Below, one piece after another: positions 45,460 to 56,058 of a stretch of 64,000 nt of DNA. The stretch spans positions 434,001 to 498,000 of the forward strand of contig JAIQZO010000024.1 of assembly GCA_021777055.1 (NCBI GenBank), written 5' to 3'. The notes under the pieces were generated by a model. The model ran no database searches and was not told the origin of the DNA. It worked only from the letters and a program-made list of their open reading frames with translations. The translations under genes and the position numbers were made by a program. How positions within the stretch are numbered: the stretch's first letter is position 1; each line of letters opens with the position of its first letter. Source of the stretch: Candidatus Anammoxibacter sp. (GTDB taxonomy: Bacteria; Planctomycetota; Brocadiia; Brocadiales; Anammoxibacteraceae).

Positions 45460-46419
45460 TTAACATTTATTCAGTCGTAAAATCAGCACCTCACCTCTTG
45501 TATTAAATCTTACAGGAACCGATGCCCCAATTCCAAGACTTGTAATACCTTGAAGGTCTTTGTAACGCCAGTGCCCTTTGTAAAACCGCCTTCCTCGATT
45601 TACATGGGTCAAGATAGGGAAACCACCAGGCAAGCAGACTTGCCCACCATGTGTATGACCACACAAATAGAGATCTATTCCCATTTCAGCAGCTATGTCG
45701 TAAAGCTCAGGTGAATGTACAAGTGCAATTGAGAACCCGTCATTTACGGCTTCCATGGCGTGTAATGCTTGATCTGTATAATAATAGTGTACGTCGTCCG
45801 TACCGATGAACTGTAAAGATGCGCCGGATCGTTCAACATGAAAGTTTTCATTTATTAACATCCGTATACCCATTCTCTCCATTGGTTCCACCATATGGCA
45901 ACTGTCATGATTACCTAGAATTCCCAGAAATCCATTGCGGCTATTTATCCCCTTTACAAGGATTTCAAGGCTTTTCATAACCTGGCTCATTGGCCCATGG
46001 AGAGCGGCTCGATAATCACCGGTTAATACGCATATATCTACCTCACGGTTGTCAAGCTGCCGCAAAATAATATCTTCAAGGCAAGGTATACCGTCTAAAT
46101 GGAGATCTGAAAGGTGAAGAATAGTAAAACCATTAAACTCTTCAGGTAAATTGGGAAACGACAAATCCATCTCACGTAGGACTATATCTTTTGCATTGTT
46201 GTACCCACGCTGATATTGCCCGGTAACGTGCAAAAACGTGTTAAAAGTCTTCATGAGGAAGAGCAGCAGATACCAATGGTTATGACTACGACCGCCATAA
46301 CGCTTGTTCTTCATGTTTTCCGTTTCCATCCAGAAACGGTTTGCAGCCCATATAGTACGATTATTAATTGCAAAACTCTTAAGAACCTGATGTAAAGACC
46401 CATTAACTGATTTTATCAT
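45460..46419 (-). CDS. Calcineurin-like metallophosphoesterase
   Basis: The 319-residue protein has the five metallophosphoesterase motifs: ILHLSDLHLDG, CVLTGDYRA, LGILGNHDSCH, ALVHSPELYD, LYLCGHTHGGQVCLPGG. These provide the dinuclear metal site. The pattern is close to the YkuE/YaeI group of membrane-associated phosphoesterases, but no strong membrane span was seen at the N-terminus. The substrate is unknown. It converges with the mutase gene with 14 bases between the stops. Confidence 0.92.
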   Translation of the reverse strand: MIKSVNGSLHQVLKSFAINNRTIWAANRFWMETENMKNKRYGGRSHNHWYLLLFLMKTFNTFLHVTGQYQRGYNNAKDIVLREMDLSFPNLPEEFNGFTILHLSDLHLDGIPCLEDIILRQLDNREVDICVLTGDYRAALHGPMSQVMKSLEILVKGINSRNGFLGILGNHDSCHMVEPMERMGIRMLINENFHVERSGASLQFIGTDDVHYYYTDQALHAMEAVNDGFSIALVHSPELYDIAAEMGIDLYLCGHTHGGQVCLPGGFPILTHVNRGRRFYKGHWRYKDLQGITSLGIGASVPVRFNTRGEVLILRLNKC

Positions 46420-46471
46420 TTACGATAAATATTATATCATACAGGTAAGATTGTCAAGTGCAGATATTAAC

Positions 46472-46500
46472 ATAGCGCGGCGAAACCGCAACCAAAATAC
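46472..46500 (+). repeat. Short GC-rich palindromic repeat, copy 2
   Basis: AGCGCGGCGAAACCGCAACC followed by AAAATAC matches the other copies at 41275-41301 (reverse), 62615-62642 and 63432-63458. It lies upstream of the metallophosphoesterase gene. Confidence 0.65.
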
Positions 46501-47504
46501 AAGATTCCAGATACTGGATTTTAGATACTGGCTACTGACAATCTGTTAGATTTCTAGTTTTTTCAAGAGGTAATGATGTAATATGAAAAAGAGGCAAACG
46601 CAATCTAAGATATAACATTTTAAAACAGCACAATAAATTATCAAGCATCTAGTATCAAGCATTCAGTAACTATACCGTTTCAAATAATTTAACAATGCAC
46701 GGCAAAATTTTCTTTCTAAAAAACAAGTTTTTACAGGGTAATACTATAAAACACTCAGATATTGTTATCACTGAGGGTGTGGGGTGGAGGGGTTCAAAGA
46801 CGTTGTCCTTTCTCCCTCCCCTCAGGATAACAATATCAAGTGTAAAATTACTATACAGGCAGATTATGATTAAACACAGAGGTTATTTGTCGTTTCATAT
46901 ACTAACCAAGAACACAAAGAAATTATTCCTATATAGAAAAAAGATTTACGAAAACAAGAACCTCTATCTTTTTAATCGCCTCCTATTTGGGATCCTCTAA
47001 CCTAGTAAAGTTTTAATATTAAAAGGGTTTTCATAAGAATAAATTAGTGATGTACCTTTTGGTCAATTTGGATGTTATGATTGGGTGATTCAGTGTGAGG
47101 AGGATAGCTTAAGCGACATATCTGTGGTATTTTTGTTTTACACTAATGCTTAGGAGAAGAACTGGATTTAATAACTCGCAGAAGTATGCTAAGGCAGCTT
47201 AAAACCAGATCGAAAGAGGGGGATTCATCATTACCTTTATTGGAATGCAAACTGAGCACATGGGTTTGACACGTAATAAGCATTGTCATTACTACTATTT
47301 AGGAAGTTTAGGCAATTTGATAAGTCCGCATATCATAACGACAATAATGTATGGGCTCAAGATTTTTGAACCCATACATGTTGCTCCAGACAGGAAGCAA
47401 AACTTTAGTAGCGTTGCAGATTTCCTGATTAAAGTTTGTATAAATCTAATAAAAAACTTATATAGATTTAAAACCTTGAGCCCATACCACCTAACCCCAA
47501 ACTC
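46501..47504. other. About 1 kb intergenic region with repeat debris
   Basis: No credible gene is present. Inverted pieces include GATACTGG-type ends at about 46512-46545 and 46645-46675 and a 16-bp inverted pair GATATTGTTATC/GATAACAATATC at about 46757-46768 and 46825-46836 flanking a purine/pyrimidine-rich stretch. The two short open frames here have unusual composition and no recognisable features. Confidence 0.45.
47347..47485. repeat. Small inverted-repeat element near the MCP gene 3' end
   Basis: TATGGGCTCAAG at 47350-47361 recurs inverted as CTTGAGCCCATA at 47474-47485. The left part also forms its own hairpin with TTGAACCCATACAT at 47366-47379. The element lies just downstream of the MCP stop codon (47505, minus strand) and may end that transcript. 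Confidence 0.5.
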
Positions 47505-49745
47505 TTAGATCTCAAGTTTAAAACGATCAACCACCGTCTGTAACTCAGCTGACACCTTTGCAAGATCCAAAGCAGATACCTTAACCTGTTGCGCATTCTT
47601 ACTACTCTCGGCGACAGCTTCATTTACTCCACTAATATTAGAGGAGACATCATTTGTGCCTGACGCAGCTTCACCGGCATTCTTTGCGACATCACTGGAA
47701 CCGGTTGCAACCTCTGAAATGGATGACGCAATGTCTCCAACTCCTGAACTTGCTTCAGCAACATTTGCAGATATATCATTTGCCGCATTTGTCTGTTCAG
47801 ATACAGCACTATTAATTACTGACACGGATTCATTTATTGATTTGACTATATCCGTTACATCACCTATTATCTTAACTGCGTCAGTGGTATTATGCTGGAC
47901 ACCGCCTATTTTATTGGCAATATCTTCCGCCGCCTGTGCACTCTGATTAGCTAGCTCTTTTATCTCGTTAGCAACAACAGCAAACCCTTTACCTGCTTCA
48001 CCTGCCGATGCAGCCTCAATTGTTGCGTTAAGAGCAAGTAAGTTCGTCTGCTCCGCTATACGTTTTATAACAGCTGTAACATTCCCTATTTCGCCAGCCG
48101 CAGTTCCAAGCATATCCATAGTATTTGTCGCTGTAACAGACATCTCTGCCGCATGGTTAGCTACGGTTGACGCCTCTTTTGAGTTATGGGCAACATCATT
48201 AATAGATGATGTCATCTCTTCTACCGCAGAACTAACCATATTCATATTGCTGGAAAGCTCCTCTGAAGCCGACGATACGGTTGTTGCATTTACACTCATC
48301 TCTTCCGCCGCAGAAGCCATCATATTAATGTTGCTTGACATCTCTTCAGTTGCGCTGGAAACGCCTGTAATCTGTGTTACTATCTTCTCCACTCCGCTTG
48401 CCATTTGGCTCGAAACAGTTGACAACTCTTCAGACGCAGCAGACACAGTTTGAGCATTTACCTTAATACTAAGTAAGTCGGTCCTTAAATCTTTTACCAT
48501 ACTATTAAATGTGCCAGCCAGGACACCAAGTTCATCTCCGCTATTAATATCAACCTGTTTTGTATAATCACCACTTGCAACCCTTTTGATAGCCTCTACA
48601 ACAAGGCTAATGGGTTTTGTAATTGACCTGGTCATATAGATGCCGATCAAAGTAGCAATAACAATACCTGCACCTAACAAAATCCATTCTATTAAAAATA
48701 GAGAACCAAAAGCACTACTAACAGCAAGTCTGTCATTTTCAATCAATTGTTTCTGATATGCAACTATATACTCCAACAGCTCTTTAATAGCAGATGCAGT
48801 GGGTGCCGCTTTTGTTCCAAGCCACGTATTTGCAAGGTTCCATTCATTACCTCCTCTTATACGAAACATCTCTGCTGGAAAAGGGTTAAATGTTGTTCTT
48901 GCTATTTTAAACTTTTCAAAGGCATCCATCTGCTGTGATGTCAAAAGGTTTTTATTATTTGTAAGATCATTAAAACGTTTGCTGTTTTTTTTCCACAATT
49001 TTTCAAACCCTATTCTGAACTTCTCGTCTCCTGAAAGCAAGTACGCACGTATATTTCCAACTCCCAGTCCAAGAGTTCCACGAACATCTGCCATCATACC
49101 GAGCAAGGACTTTCTCTCTGCAGTAGCTTCAAGATTTGCTTCCAAATCTATCATTTTAGTTATGTTTTCTGCCATTATAGCCACTTGAGGTGTCGCCTGT
49201 TCAAACAATATTTTAGAAGCGGGAGTATTATCTATAGTGTTGGCTATATCTTCTATCTCCTGTTGGTATCTTTCAAACAGTTTTATCTTTTCCCGAATAA
49301 TCCCTAATTTCTCTACATTTGTGGGATTAGTCCATTCTGATGAGAATCTATCCATCTCCGCCACTGAGTTTTTTATCTCTTCGGACCAAGCCTTTACACG
49401 CTCATCCTTGAACTTATCTTTACCTAAAATAATCCATCCCCGTAAAGCCGCCAAGGAGTGGTTAACTCCATTAAGTGCCATTAAACTTGCATTAGCCGTT
49501 GGGACACGAATGGTTGTTAAACGTTCAACGGTTTCCACTGTCCCCATCGATTTAATCTTCCAAATTGTGGTACCAACTGCTCCAATTAGTAAAGCCGTAA
49601 TAATTCCAAACGCCACTCCCATTTTTGTACCAATTTTCATAGAAAAAGCCCTTTCTCTGTTTCTTAACGAATATTCCCCATCTCGGCAATTATCTTCGTT
49701 TCTAATTGTTAATTGATTTTCATCGTTTTTATTATTTCCAATCAT
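47505..49745 (-). CDS. Methyl-accepting chemotaxis protein
   Basis: The 746-residue receptor has TM1 at residues about 43-66 ([19 protein letters not shown]), a periplasmic helical sensor of about 280 residues, TM2 near 350-372 ([19 protein letters not shown]), HAMP, and the long signalling helix pair. The hairpin tip reads [20 protein letters not shown], where most receptors have EAARAGE. The start is uncertain: ATG at 49745 (AAGGGA upstream) or ATG at 49640, just before TM1. The chemotaxis genes cheW and cheA lie 1.6 kb upstream on the same strand. Confidence 0.93.
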   Translation of the reverse strand: MIGNNKNDENQLTIRNEDNCRDGEYSLRNRERAFSMKIGTKMGVAFGIITALLIGAVGTTIWKIKSMGTVETVERLTTIRVPTANASLMALNGVNHSLAALRGWIILGKDKFKDERVKAWSEEIKNSVAEMDRFSSEWTNPTNVEKLGIIREKIKLFERYQQEIEDIANTIDNTPASKILFEQATPQVAIMAENITKMIDLEANLEATAERKSLLGMMADVRGTLGLGVGNIRAYLLSGDEKFRIGFEKLWKKNSKRFNDLTNNKNLLTSQQMDAFEKFKIARTTFNPFPAEMFRIRGGNEWNLANTWLGTKAAPTASAIKELLEYIVAYQKQLIENDRLAVSSAFGSLFLIEWILLGAGIVIATLIGIYMTRSITKPISLVVEAIKRVASGDYTKQVDINSGDELGVLAGTFNSMVKDLRTDLLSIKVNAQTVSAASEELSTVSSQMASGVEKIVTQITGVSSATEEMSSNINMMASAAEEMSVNATTVSSASEELSSNMNMVSSAVEEMTSSINDVAHNSKEASTVANHAAEMSVTATNTMDMLGTAAGEIGNVTAVIKRIAEQTNLLALNATIEAASAGEAGKGFAVVANEIKELANQSAQAAEDIANKIGGVQHNTTDAVKIIGDVTDIVKSINESVSVINSAVSEQTNAANDISANVAEASSGVGDIASSISEVATGSSDVAKNAGEAASGTNDVSSNISGVNEAVAESSKNAQQVKVSALDLAKVSAELQTVVDRFKLEI

Positions 49746-50012
49746 ATTATTCCCTTTGTATAAATTGAAAAATCAAAATTTCAAAGTTATCTTTTCTCAA
49801 ATTTTTCAGTTGCCATCAAATATAACGAGTCCGCACCGTGATTATGACCTTTAACACCACCAATCATATCGCTTGCAAAGAATCAACTGTAATTAAACAA
49901 TATATTTATACATTCAAGAAGTTTATATTTTAAGGTTAAGCAGTTTCATATCCTATTTCATCTTTAGTATCTACACTATTATCACTCCACAGGCACCGAA
50001 CCATACATAGAC

Positions 50013-50315
50013 CTATTCTTCATGTTCAAAAAAATAAAGATCAAGTTTTGCAAACATACTCCTTAACAGGCAAACGCTAAAAATAAATTGACATGATGTT
50101 TTGCCATCCTTAGAAATCCATATAACAGAACCCCGCAGTTTCAGAGATGCACAAATTGCACGAATATGGTCGTATACTTTGGCATCAAAATGGAATCTTA
50201 TCCACAACAATGTAAACTATTTTCCATATCCTTTACTATCGTCAAAATCAGAATTACTTTTAAAACAGGCTCAAATTTCACGACCGATCTTAAGGATTCT
50301 AATTCCAGGAGCATA
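50013..50315 (-). pseudogene. Possible PilZ-domain remnant
   Basis: On the minus strand a frame with two in-frame stops reads IRILKIGREI, then, after the second stop, WIRFHFDAKVYDHIRAICAS and LKLRGSVIWISKDGKTSCQF. The last part resembles the C-terminal half of PilZ domains (G.V.W....G....F), which bind cyclic di-GMP. Only 65 codons are open and the N-terminal RxxxR motif was not found, so this is tentative. It lies among chemotaxis and HD-GYP genes, where PilZ proteins are common. Confidence 0.25.
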
Positions 50316-50577
50316 AATATTTAATATTCTATCACTTCCTTCTTCACTTCATTTTTTTTGCTCATTAACTGCATGCCCCAATTTTCATACCTGTGTGCAA
50401 AAAAGATCAAGCGGTTACCTGCACATTATTTACGACTACACTTTCCTAAGCAAATATATTTCATTCAAATAGTGATAAAAACGAAATACCTCCATTATAA
50501 ATCCAAATTTCATATTTCTCTGTCTATGTTGTATTAGCTATAGCCATTCGATCTAGATTCTTTTTGTTAACAAATAG

Positions 50578-50722
50578 TACCTACTCAGGTGGATAGGCTG
50601 AAGGCTGAAGGTAAAGCTTAAAGGCAAAAATCCTGTGGCTTTTGCTTTTTAACATTAGCCTGTCAACCTAAAATGCTTAATGCTTTTACCTTCAGTCTTC
50701 AGCCTATCCACCTGAGTAGGTA
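50578..50722. repeat. MITE-like interspersed repeat, copy 3 (best preserved)
   Basis: A 145-bp element has nearly perfect inverted ends: TACCTACTCAGGTGGATAGG at the left and CCTATCCACCTGAGTAGGTA at the right, continuing with CTGAAGGCTGAAGG and its complement. The interior is non-coding. The ends match the 441-bp copy that carries an S23 gene (59550-59990). Confidence 0.8.
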
Positions 50723-51358
50723 TAACGGATAAGGCTTAAGAAATCATACCCGTCATTAGAACGATGACGCAGTACTAGCTCCAGTTAAACAATATACTTA
50801 AGTATATTAACCTGCCATAACAGATATAAATCAATACAGCAAGTTGATTACAACCAGAATGTGCCTGCCAAGGTGCTAAAATAGCAAATGGAGTGTGTGT
50901 GGTGCAGGTTGGTATTAGAGGCCATCTATAGAATATTAATCTCATCAATGGTGATTTAAACCAGTAAATACAAATTGACCGGACTAATAAAGAATGTAGA
51001 TAACCGGAAAGCGGAAATAATATCCATATTTAACTCGTACAGATACTTGTTGATAGAGCTCAGGGGCTTCAAACACACAACAAACACGGCCACCGGTTTT
51101 AAACCCGATTTGCAGATCTGGAAATTTACTATAAAATAGCATACCGGTAGCTGGGATAAGAGATTAATTAAATCTTATCCCTTTGTTATTTTATTAGTTA
51201 TACTTAAATAGAGTGATTCTAAATGTATTATAATTTGTTTTTGTTTCCGTATATTTAACCTTTAAACTGTGAACATAGGGCCATTAATTCGAAAAAATTT
51301 TTATTTTCAGTTGATTATAAATTTGGAAGATAAATTCACACGATTACTGTGTAAGAAT

Positions 51359-51865
51359 CTAAAACTTTACCGCACTAATAAATTTATAAGCATCAAGAAC
51401 AACCATGATATCGTTCTCCAATTTACATACACCTTCAACCAGGTTAGCCCCCGCATCAGATAGGCTATCCGTATCACTTAAAGAAGAATCGTCAAACATA
51501 CTTCTGGTTTCAACCTCATCCACAGAGACCCCAACAACATCACCTATCTTATCAACCAAAACCCCAAACGGCTCTGCTATTTGTGTCTTAAATATTAAAA
51601 CAGAGCTTTGGTCTGAAAGCGCACTGGCCTCAAAACCAAGAAGCAACCGAAGGTCAAGTACAAGGTGAATCTGCCCCCTGATATTAACATACCCTTTCAC
51701 CTCTTTAGGCGCATGGAAAATAGTAGTAAACTCCAAAACACGATTTATCTCCTTTACGTGCAATATATCAACGCCAAATAGGCGATTTGCCAGCCAGAAT
51801 GAACAATACTGCCTCTGTTCAAGTACTTCAGATGCTTCAAAATTGTTTGATACTTCTGCCTGCAT
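51359..51865 (-). CDS. cheW: CheW-type coupling protein
   Basis: The 168-residue protein has the CheW fold: YCSFWLANRLFGVDILHVKE, APKEVKGYVNIRGQIHLVLD, and FGVLVDKIGDVVGVSVDEV. CheW links receptors to the CheA kinase. The start has a strong GGGGGGAG. It lies 86 bases downstream of cheA on the same strand. An acidic Ser/Asp-rich stretch (FDDSSLSDTDSLSDAGA) near residues 125-142 is unusual for the family. Confidence 0.93.
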   Translation of the reverse strand: MQAEVSNNFEASEVLEQRQYCSFWLANRLFGVDILHVKEINRVLEFTTIFHAPKEVKGYVNIRGQIHLVLDLRLLLGFEASALSDQSSVLIFKTQIAEPFGVLVDKIGDVVGVSVDEVETRSMFDDSSLSDTDSLSDAGANLVEGVCKLENDIMVVLDAYKFISAVKF

Positions 51866-51951
51866 AACACTCCCCCCTATTAATAAATAACTATTCTTAA
51901 ACTTTTATCTTATAAAACTCACAAATCTATTCATTAAATCAAAACTTATTA

Positions 51952-54894
51952 TTAGTTAATACCTAGAATAGTGTTAACTGCATTCATAAAAGAGTCCCTG
52001 TTAAATTTTGTCTCATATCTATCATATCCGGACTGTATCACCTTCTGACGATCGTCTTCAGAGTCTAGAGACGTAACTGCGATGGCGGGTATCTGATTGT
52101 TTCTATCACCATTTCTGACATTTCTCATAAATTCACGTCCGTCCATAACTGGCATCTCTATATCCGAGACAACAAGATCAAAATCGGACTTATTAAACAG
52201 TTCAAGACCTAACTCGCCATTTTCTGCCGTCATCACATCAAAGCCGTTTGTGGTTAAATACCCTTTTATCAACTGACGAAAGAACGGAGCATCCTCTAGT
52301 AACAGTATGTTCTTCTTCTTGTCATCATCAACGGCATTCTTATCCTCTGTAAACCATTCGGGCATTGCTAACTCAGCCAGTCTATAAATATCTATAAAGA
52401 GAGTTATATGTTCATTAACAATATCTGTTCCAAGGAGTCCGTCCTCTATGTAACTCTCATCATTCAGTTCCATACTCGTCTCTGCAATATCGCTAAGGCT
52501 TGAGATCAGAATACCAAACGGTTTTTTTATGTGTTTGGGAAGGAGCAGATACATTCTCTCCTTCTCCACCGGCGGAGAGACCATTAAGACCTTTTCCAAT
52601 CTTAAAACCAGAGTGGAAACTCCATCAATTGTGATAAAACCCTTTCCACCCACATCCTCAATATTCTTAGTCTCAATATATTCAATTCTTTTAATTAACG
52701 GCAAGGATACAGCAAACTGCTCTTTCTCTCCATACTGGAATAGAAGAACCGACTGTTTCTCTGATGACTCCGTATGATCTTCAACTACTTTGTCGGTTGC
52801 CAGACCATTTAAATCAACGCCTACGTGCTTTGCTATACCATCAATATCAAGAATCAACGCCACCTTACCATCACCCATAACAGTTGCCCCGGAATAGCAG
52901 TTAAGTGGTTTCAGAACCGGGTGCATAGGCTTAACAACAATCTCTTCCGTACCCAATACCTTGTCTACTATCAGCCCGAAACGCTTGGAACCAACTTTAA
53001 GTACGGTAAAGTTTAGAGACTGTGATTTGGGTAATTGATCTTTCTTTCCATTATCAACACTTTCAGTTAATTCTGAATTAATTACTCCTTTACTTATGTC
53101 GTCCACACCTTCTTTCGCGTCTTCCACTTCTTCGTTTCCTTTATGACTGAGATTCATATTATGAAGCCTTGCCTCCTGCTCCTTTCTGTATTTTTCTGTA
53201 ATTGAAGCCCGAACCTCATCTGTAAACGGTTCTTTTCTTTGCAGCAACTCCTCAAGGCGTACCATAGGTAAAAGAGTATCTCGTAAACGAAATACTTCAT
53301 GTTTACCTGCTGACTCTATTTTTGTGTACACTTCATCATCATATAGGCTCATCAATTCAACAAGATTTACCTGCGGAATGGCATATCTGTACTCTCCGAC
53401 AGAAACAATAAGACAGGGAATTATAGCAAGGGTCAAAGGAAGCCGAAGATGCATAGTTGTCCCCTTACCCATAACAGATTCTATATCTACTGTTCCTCCA
53501 AGATTTTCAATGTTAGATTTCACCACATCCATTCCAACGCCACGTCCCGACAGATCGCTTACTTTCTCCGCAGTTGAAAAGCCCGGCAGTAAAATAAGCG
53601 TCGTAAGCTCTTTATCACTCATTTGCGCCAATTCAGCTTCAGTCTTCAGATTCTTTTCCAGCACCTTTTTCTTTATAACTTCAACATTAATACCTTTACC
53701 ATCATCCTCAATCTCTATATTTATCTGACCACCCTCATGGAATGCTTTTAAAGCTATGTGACCAATTGGCGATTTGCCGTTTGATATTCGCTCTTCAGTT
53801 GACTCTATACCATGATCACAGCAGTTACGGATCAAGTGCGTAAGTGGATCTGTCAGCGATTCCAGTATTGTTTTATCCAGTTCAACTTCAGTTCCCGAGA
53901 TATCAATCTCTATCTTTTTATTAACCTTATTCCCCAGGTCGCGAACCACACGAGTGAATTTATTAAATACGTTACCTATTGGCTGCATCCTCGTGCGCAT
54001 AATAGTTTCCTGCAAATCTGAAGTAACTAAATCTAGACGTTGCACAATAGATTTTGTAGAGGAATCAGACTTATCCGCATGAATAAGCTGTTGATTTCTA
54101 ACTAGTACCAATTCACCAGCCAACATCATCAGTTTATCCAGGATTTCCACACTAAGCCTGATGGTACTACTGCTGCGATCCTTGGTTGGTGTTTTTGCAG
54201 TAACTGCTTTCTCCTGTTTTACAGGAAGTACCGATTCTTCAATTTTATTTATAGGAGCAGTCTCAGTTTGAGAGATGTCATCATCTTTCGTCACATTCTC
54301 ATCTTTTTCAGCTTTCGTAACTTTTTTAGCTTTCGTAGCTTTCGTAACTTTTTTGGATTTAGCTGTTTTTGTAGCTTTTGTAGCCTTTGTAACCTTTGTA
54401 GCCTTTGCCCCCTTTGTCCCTTTTTTCACTTTCTTCTCTTCAACTTCTTTAGATTCTGAATCAACAGTAACACTAGCTTCTTTTTGTGGTTCGATTACTT
54501 TTCCATCATCAGAAAGCATATCAGAGAGTTTCCCGTGGATATCTGCAATATCCATCTCATTGCTGTCTTCAATGTTATCCAACATTGAAGACAGCATATC
54601 TACTCCTTCGAGAAGGGCACCCACAACAATTGAGTCTGGTTGAATATCCTTGTCTCTAACCCTGGACAACAGTGTTTCCATAACATGCGATAACTCATGA
54701 ATCCGGATTAATTCAAGGAAACCGGCACCTCCCTTGATTGTGTGAATAGCCCTAAAGACCTTATTTACAAGATCCATATCCGGATCTTCTTTCTGCTTCT
54801 CAAGAGCAAGAAAATCTTCCTCTATAGTTTCAAGATGTTCCCTGGATTCAGACAAGAACTCGTCCACTATCTCTTTATCTAGTTCCATTCCCAT
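51952..54894 (-). CDS. cheA: CheA-type hybrid histidine kinase with C-terminal receiver
   Basis: The 980-residue kinase comprises an Hpt domain (phosphorylated His51 in RAIHTIKGGAGFL), a long Lys/Thr/Ala-rich linker (about residues 155-205), dimerisation helices, HATPase (LIRNCCDHGIE, IEDDGKGINVEV, SDLSGRGVGMDVVKSNIENL), a CheW-like regulatory domain, a second CheW-like segment (about 740-850), and a receiver domain at the C-terminus (LLLEDAPFFRQL, phospho-Asp in VVSDIEMPVMDG). It phosphorylates response regulators in chemotaxis-type signalling. The built-in receiver suggests a FrzE- or Pil-Chp-like pathway. A start at 54888 (third codon) is also possible. Confidence 0.94.
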   Translation of the reverse strand: MGMELDKEIVDEFLSESREHLETIEEDFLALEKQKEDPDMDLVNKVFRAIHTIKGGAGFLELIRIHELSHVMETLLSRVRDKDIQPDSIVVGALLEGVDMLSSMLDNIEDSNEMDIADIHGKLSDMLSDDGKVIEPQKEASVTVDSESKEVEEKKVKKGTKGAKATKVTKATKATKTAKSKKVTKATKAKKVTKAEKDENVTKDDDISQTETAPINKIEESVLPVKQEKAVTAKTPTKDRSSSTIRLSVEILDKLMMLAGELVLVRNQQLIHADKSDSSTKSIVQRLDLVTSDLQETIMRTRMQPIGNVFNKFTRVVRDLGNKVNKKIEIDISGTEVELDKTILESLTDPLTHLIRNCCDHGIESTEERISNGKSPIGHIALKAFHEGGQINIEIEDDGKGINVEVIKKKVLEKNLKTEAELAQMSDKELTTLILLPGFSTAEKVSDLSGRGVGMDVVKSNIENLGGTVDIESVMGKGTTMHLRLPLTLAIIPCLIVSVGEYRYAIPQVNLVELMSLYDDEVYTKIESAGKHEVFRLRDTLLPMVRLEELLQRKEPFTDEVRASITEKYRKEQEARLHNMNLSHKGNEEVEDAKEGVDDISKGVINSELTESVDNGKKDQLPKSQSLNFTVLKVGSKRFGLIVDKVLGTEEIVVKPMHPVLKPLNCYSGATVMGDGKVALILDIDGIAKHVGVDLNGLATDKVVEDHTESSEKQSVLLFQYGEKEQFAVSLPLIKRIEYIETKNIEDVGGKGFITIDGVSTLVLRLEKVLMVSPPVEKERMYLLLPKHIKKPFGILISSLSDIAETSMELNDESYIEDGLLGTDIVNEHITLFIDIYRLAELAMPEWFTEDKNAVDDDKKKNILLLEDAPFFRQLIKGYLTTNGFDVMTAENGELGLELFNKSDFDLVVSDIEMPVMDGREFMRNVRNGDRNNQIPAIAVTSLDSEDDRQKVIQSGYDRYETKFNRDSFMNAVNTILGIN

Positions 54895-54942
54895 ACAATT
54901 TCACTCCAGAAAATTGTTACGCTTATAAGCAATATACTCTTT

Positions 54943-54991
54943 AAGTGAAAAGTGAAAAGTGAAGAGTTAAGCCACTTTTCACTTTTCACTT
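54943..54991. repeat. Inverted repeat of short AGTGAAA units between two signalling genes
   Basis: AAGTGAAAAGTGAAAAGTG at 54943-54961 pairs with CACTTTTCACTTTTCACTT at 54973-54991 across a 11-base loop, and further ACTTTTC units follow. It lies in the 105-base gap between the response regulator stop and the CheA start, so it may form a terminator or attenuator. Confidence 0.65.
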
Positions 54992-54999
54992 TTCACTTC

Positions 55000-56058
55000 T
55001 CAATCTCCATACCTCTTTTTGATTTCCAATATTTTGTCAAATGTATCAAAAAAAGCATCCACCACCGTAGGATCAAAATGCTCTCCACACCCAGCCCTAA
55101 TAATGGCACAAGCCTTTTCATTTGTAAACGGTTCCTTGTACGGCCTTTTTGTTGTCAAAGCATCAAAGACATCAGCAATTGCAACTATACGGCCTGAAAG
55201 TGGAATTTGATCACCCTTTACTTGTTTTGGGTACCCTGTTCCGCACCACTTTTCATGATGTGACAATACTATCTCCTCACCTTTACGGACAAAGGCAGAG
55301 TTTGATCCTTTTAGTATGCATGAACCTATATTTACATGGTCCTGCATTTTGCGAAACTCCTCTTTAGTCAGTTTTCCTGGTTTCAGAAGTATATCATCGG
55401 GTATACCAATCTTACCGACATCGTGCATTGGTGCACCATATTGGATTGCTTCAACTTCATCACTGCATCTGCCTAGTTTCTCTGCAAGTAAAGCAGAGTA
55501 ATGACTTACACGCAAAAGGTGTGAGCCTGTATCTTCATCCCTGTATTCGGCCGCACGGGACAATATATAAACTGTCTCAAACGATGCCGTTTTTGCATGT
55601 TCCAGGGCATCACGCACCTCTTCTGTCCGCTTAAAGACCGCAGATTCAAGTTTCTTCTGATAATCTCGCATATGATCATTATATGCTTTTACCTTTAAAA
55701 GAGACCGTACCCTTGCCCTCAGTTCCATAATGTCCATTGGCTTTGCGAGAAAATCATCCACACCCAACTCAAGGGCCTTTACTCTCATCTGTATCTCATA
55801 TATTGCCGTAATCATTACAATCGGTATTATTCGCGTCTCTTCATTTTTCTTTAACTTCCGAAGGACCTCAAAGCCATCCATTTTTGGCATTGCAACATCA
55901 AGTAAAATAACATCTGGAGAATATTCCAATGTCCTTTCAAGCGCTTCAACTCCATTCGCCGCATGTATCACATCGTAATTCAGCGGTAATAAAATATCGC
56001 TTATGACACTTCTAATTAACGTTTCATCATCAACAACCAAAATTTTTGGCCTTATCAT
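55000..56058 (-). CDS. Response regulator with HD-GYP phosphodiesterase domain
   Basis: The 352-residue protein has a receiver domain (ILVVDDETLIRSVISD, phospho-Asp in VILLDVAMPKMDGFEVLRKL, Lys in FLAKPMDIMELRA), a helical linker, and HD-GYP (DTGSHLLRVSHYSALLAEKL, APMHDVGKIGIPDDILLKPG, LSHHEKWCGTGYPKQVKGDQ, IADVFDALTTKRPYKEPF). RpfG-type proteins of this design hydrolyse cyclic di-GMP when phosphorylated. The start has GGGAGG upstream. It is the first gene of a minus-strand group with cheA and cheW and is a likely partner of that kinase. Confidence 0.95.
   Translation of the reverse strand: MIRPKILVVDDETLIRSVISDILLPLNYDVIHAANGVEALERTLEYSPDVILLDVAMPKMDGFEVLRKLKKNEETRIIPIVMITAIYEIQMRVKALELGVDDFLAKPMDIMELRARVRSLLKVKAYNDHMRDYQKKLESAVFKRTEEVRDALEHAKTASFETVYILSRAAEYRDEDTGSHLLRVSHYSALLAEKLGRCSDEVEAIQYGAPMHDVGKIGIPDDILLKPGKLTKEEFRKMQDHVNIGSCILKGSNSAFVRKGEEIVLSHHEKWCGTGYPKQVKGDQIPLSGRIVAIADVFDALTTKRPYKEPFTNEKACAIIRAGCGEHFDPTVVDAFFDTFDKILEIKKRYGD

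Larger units (their letters stand above)
49746..51358. other. 1.6-kb intergenic region with one repeat and a gene remnant
   Basis: This long AT-rich gap between the MCP and CheW genes contains a MITE-like repeat (50578-50722) and a possible PilZ-domain remnant (50013-50315, minus). Otherwise no coding pattern, tRNA or terminator was recognised by eye. Confidence 0.5.

Noticed and set aside
46695-47000. Open frame of 101 codons in the 46.5-47.5 kb gap
   Set aside because: It runs through an inverted-repeat region, has no ribosome binding site, and its composition looks random.
47245-47508. Open frame of 87 codons downstream of the MCP gene
   Set aside because: It overlaps a small inverted-repeat element and shows no protein-like pattern.
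50101-50316. Plus-strand frame of 71 codons
   Set aside because: It is antisense to the better-supported PilZ-like remnant and has no recognisable features.
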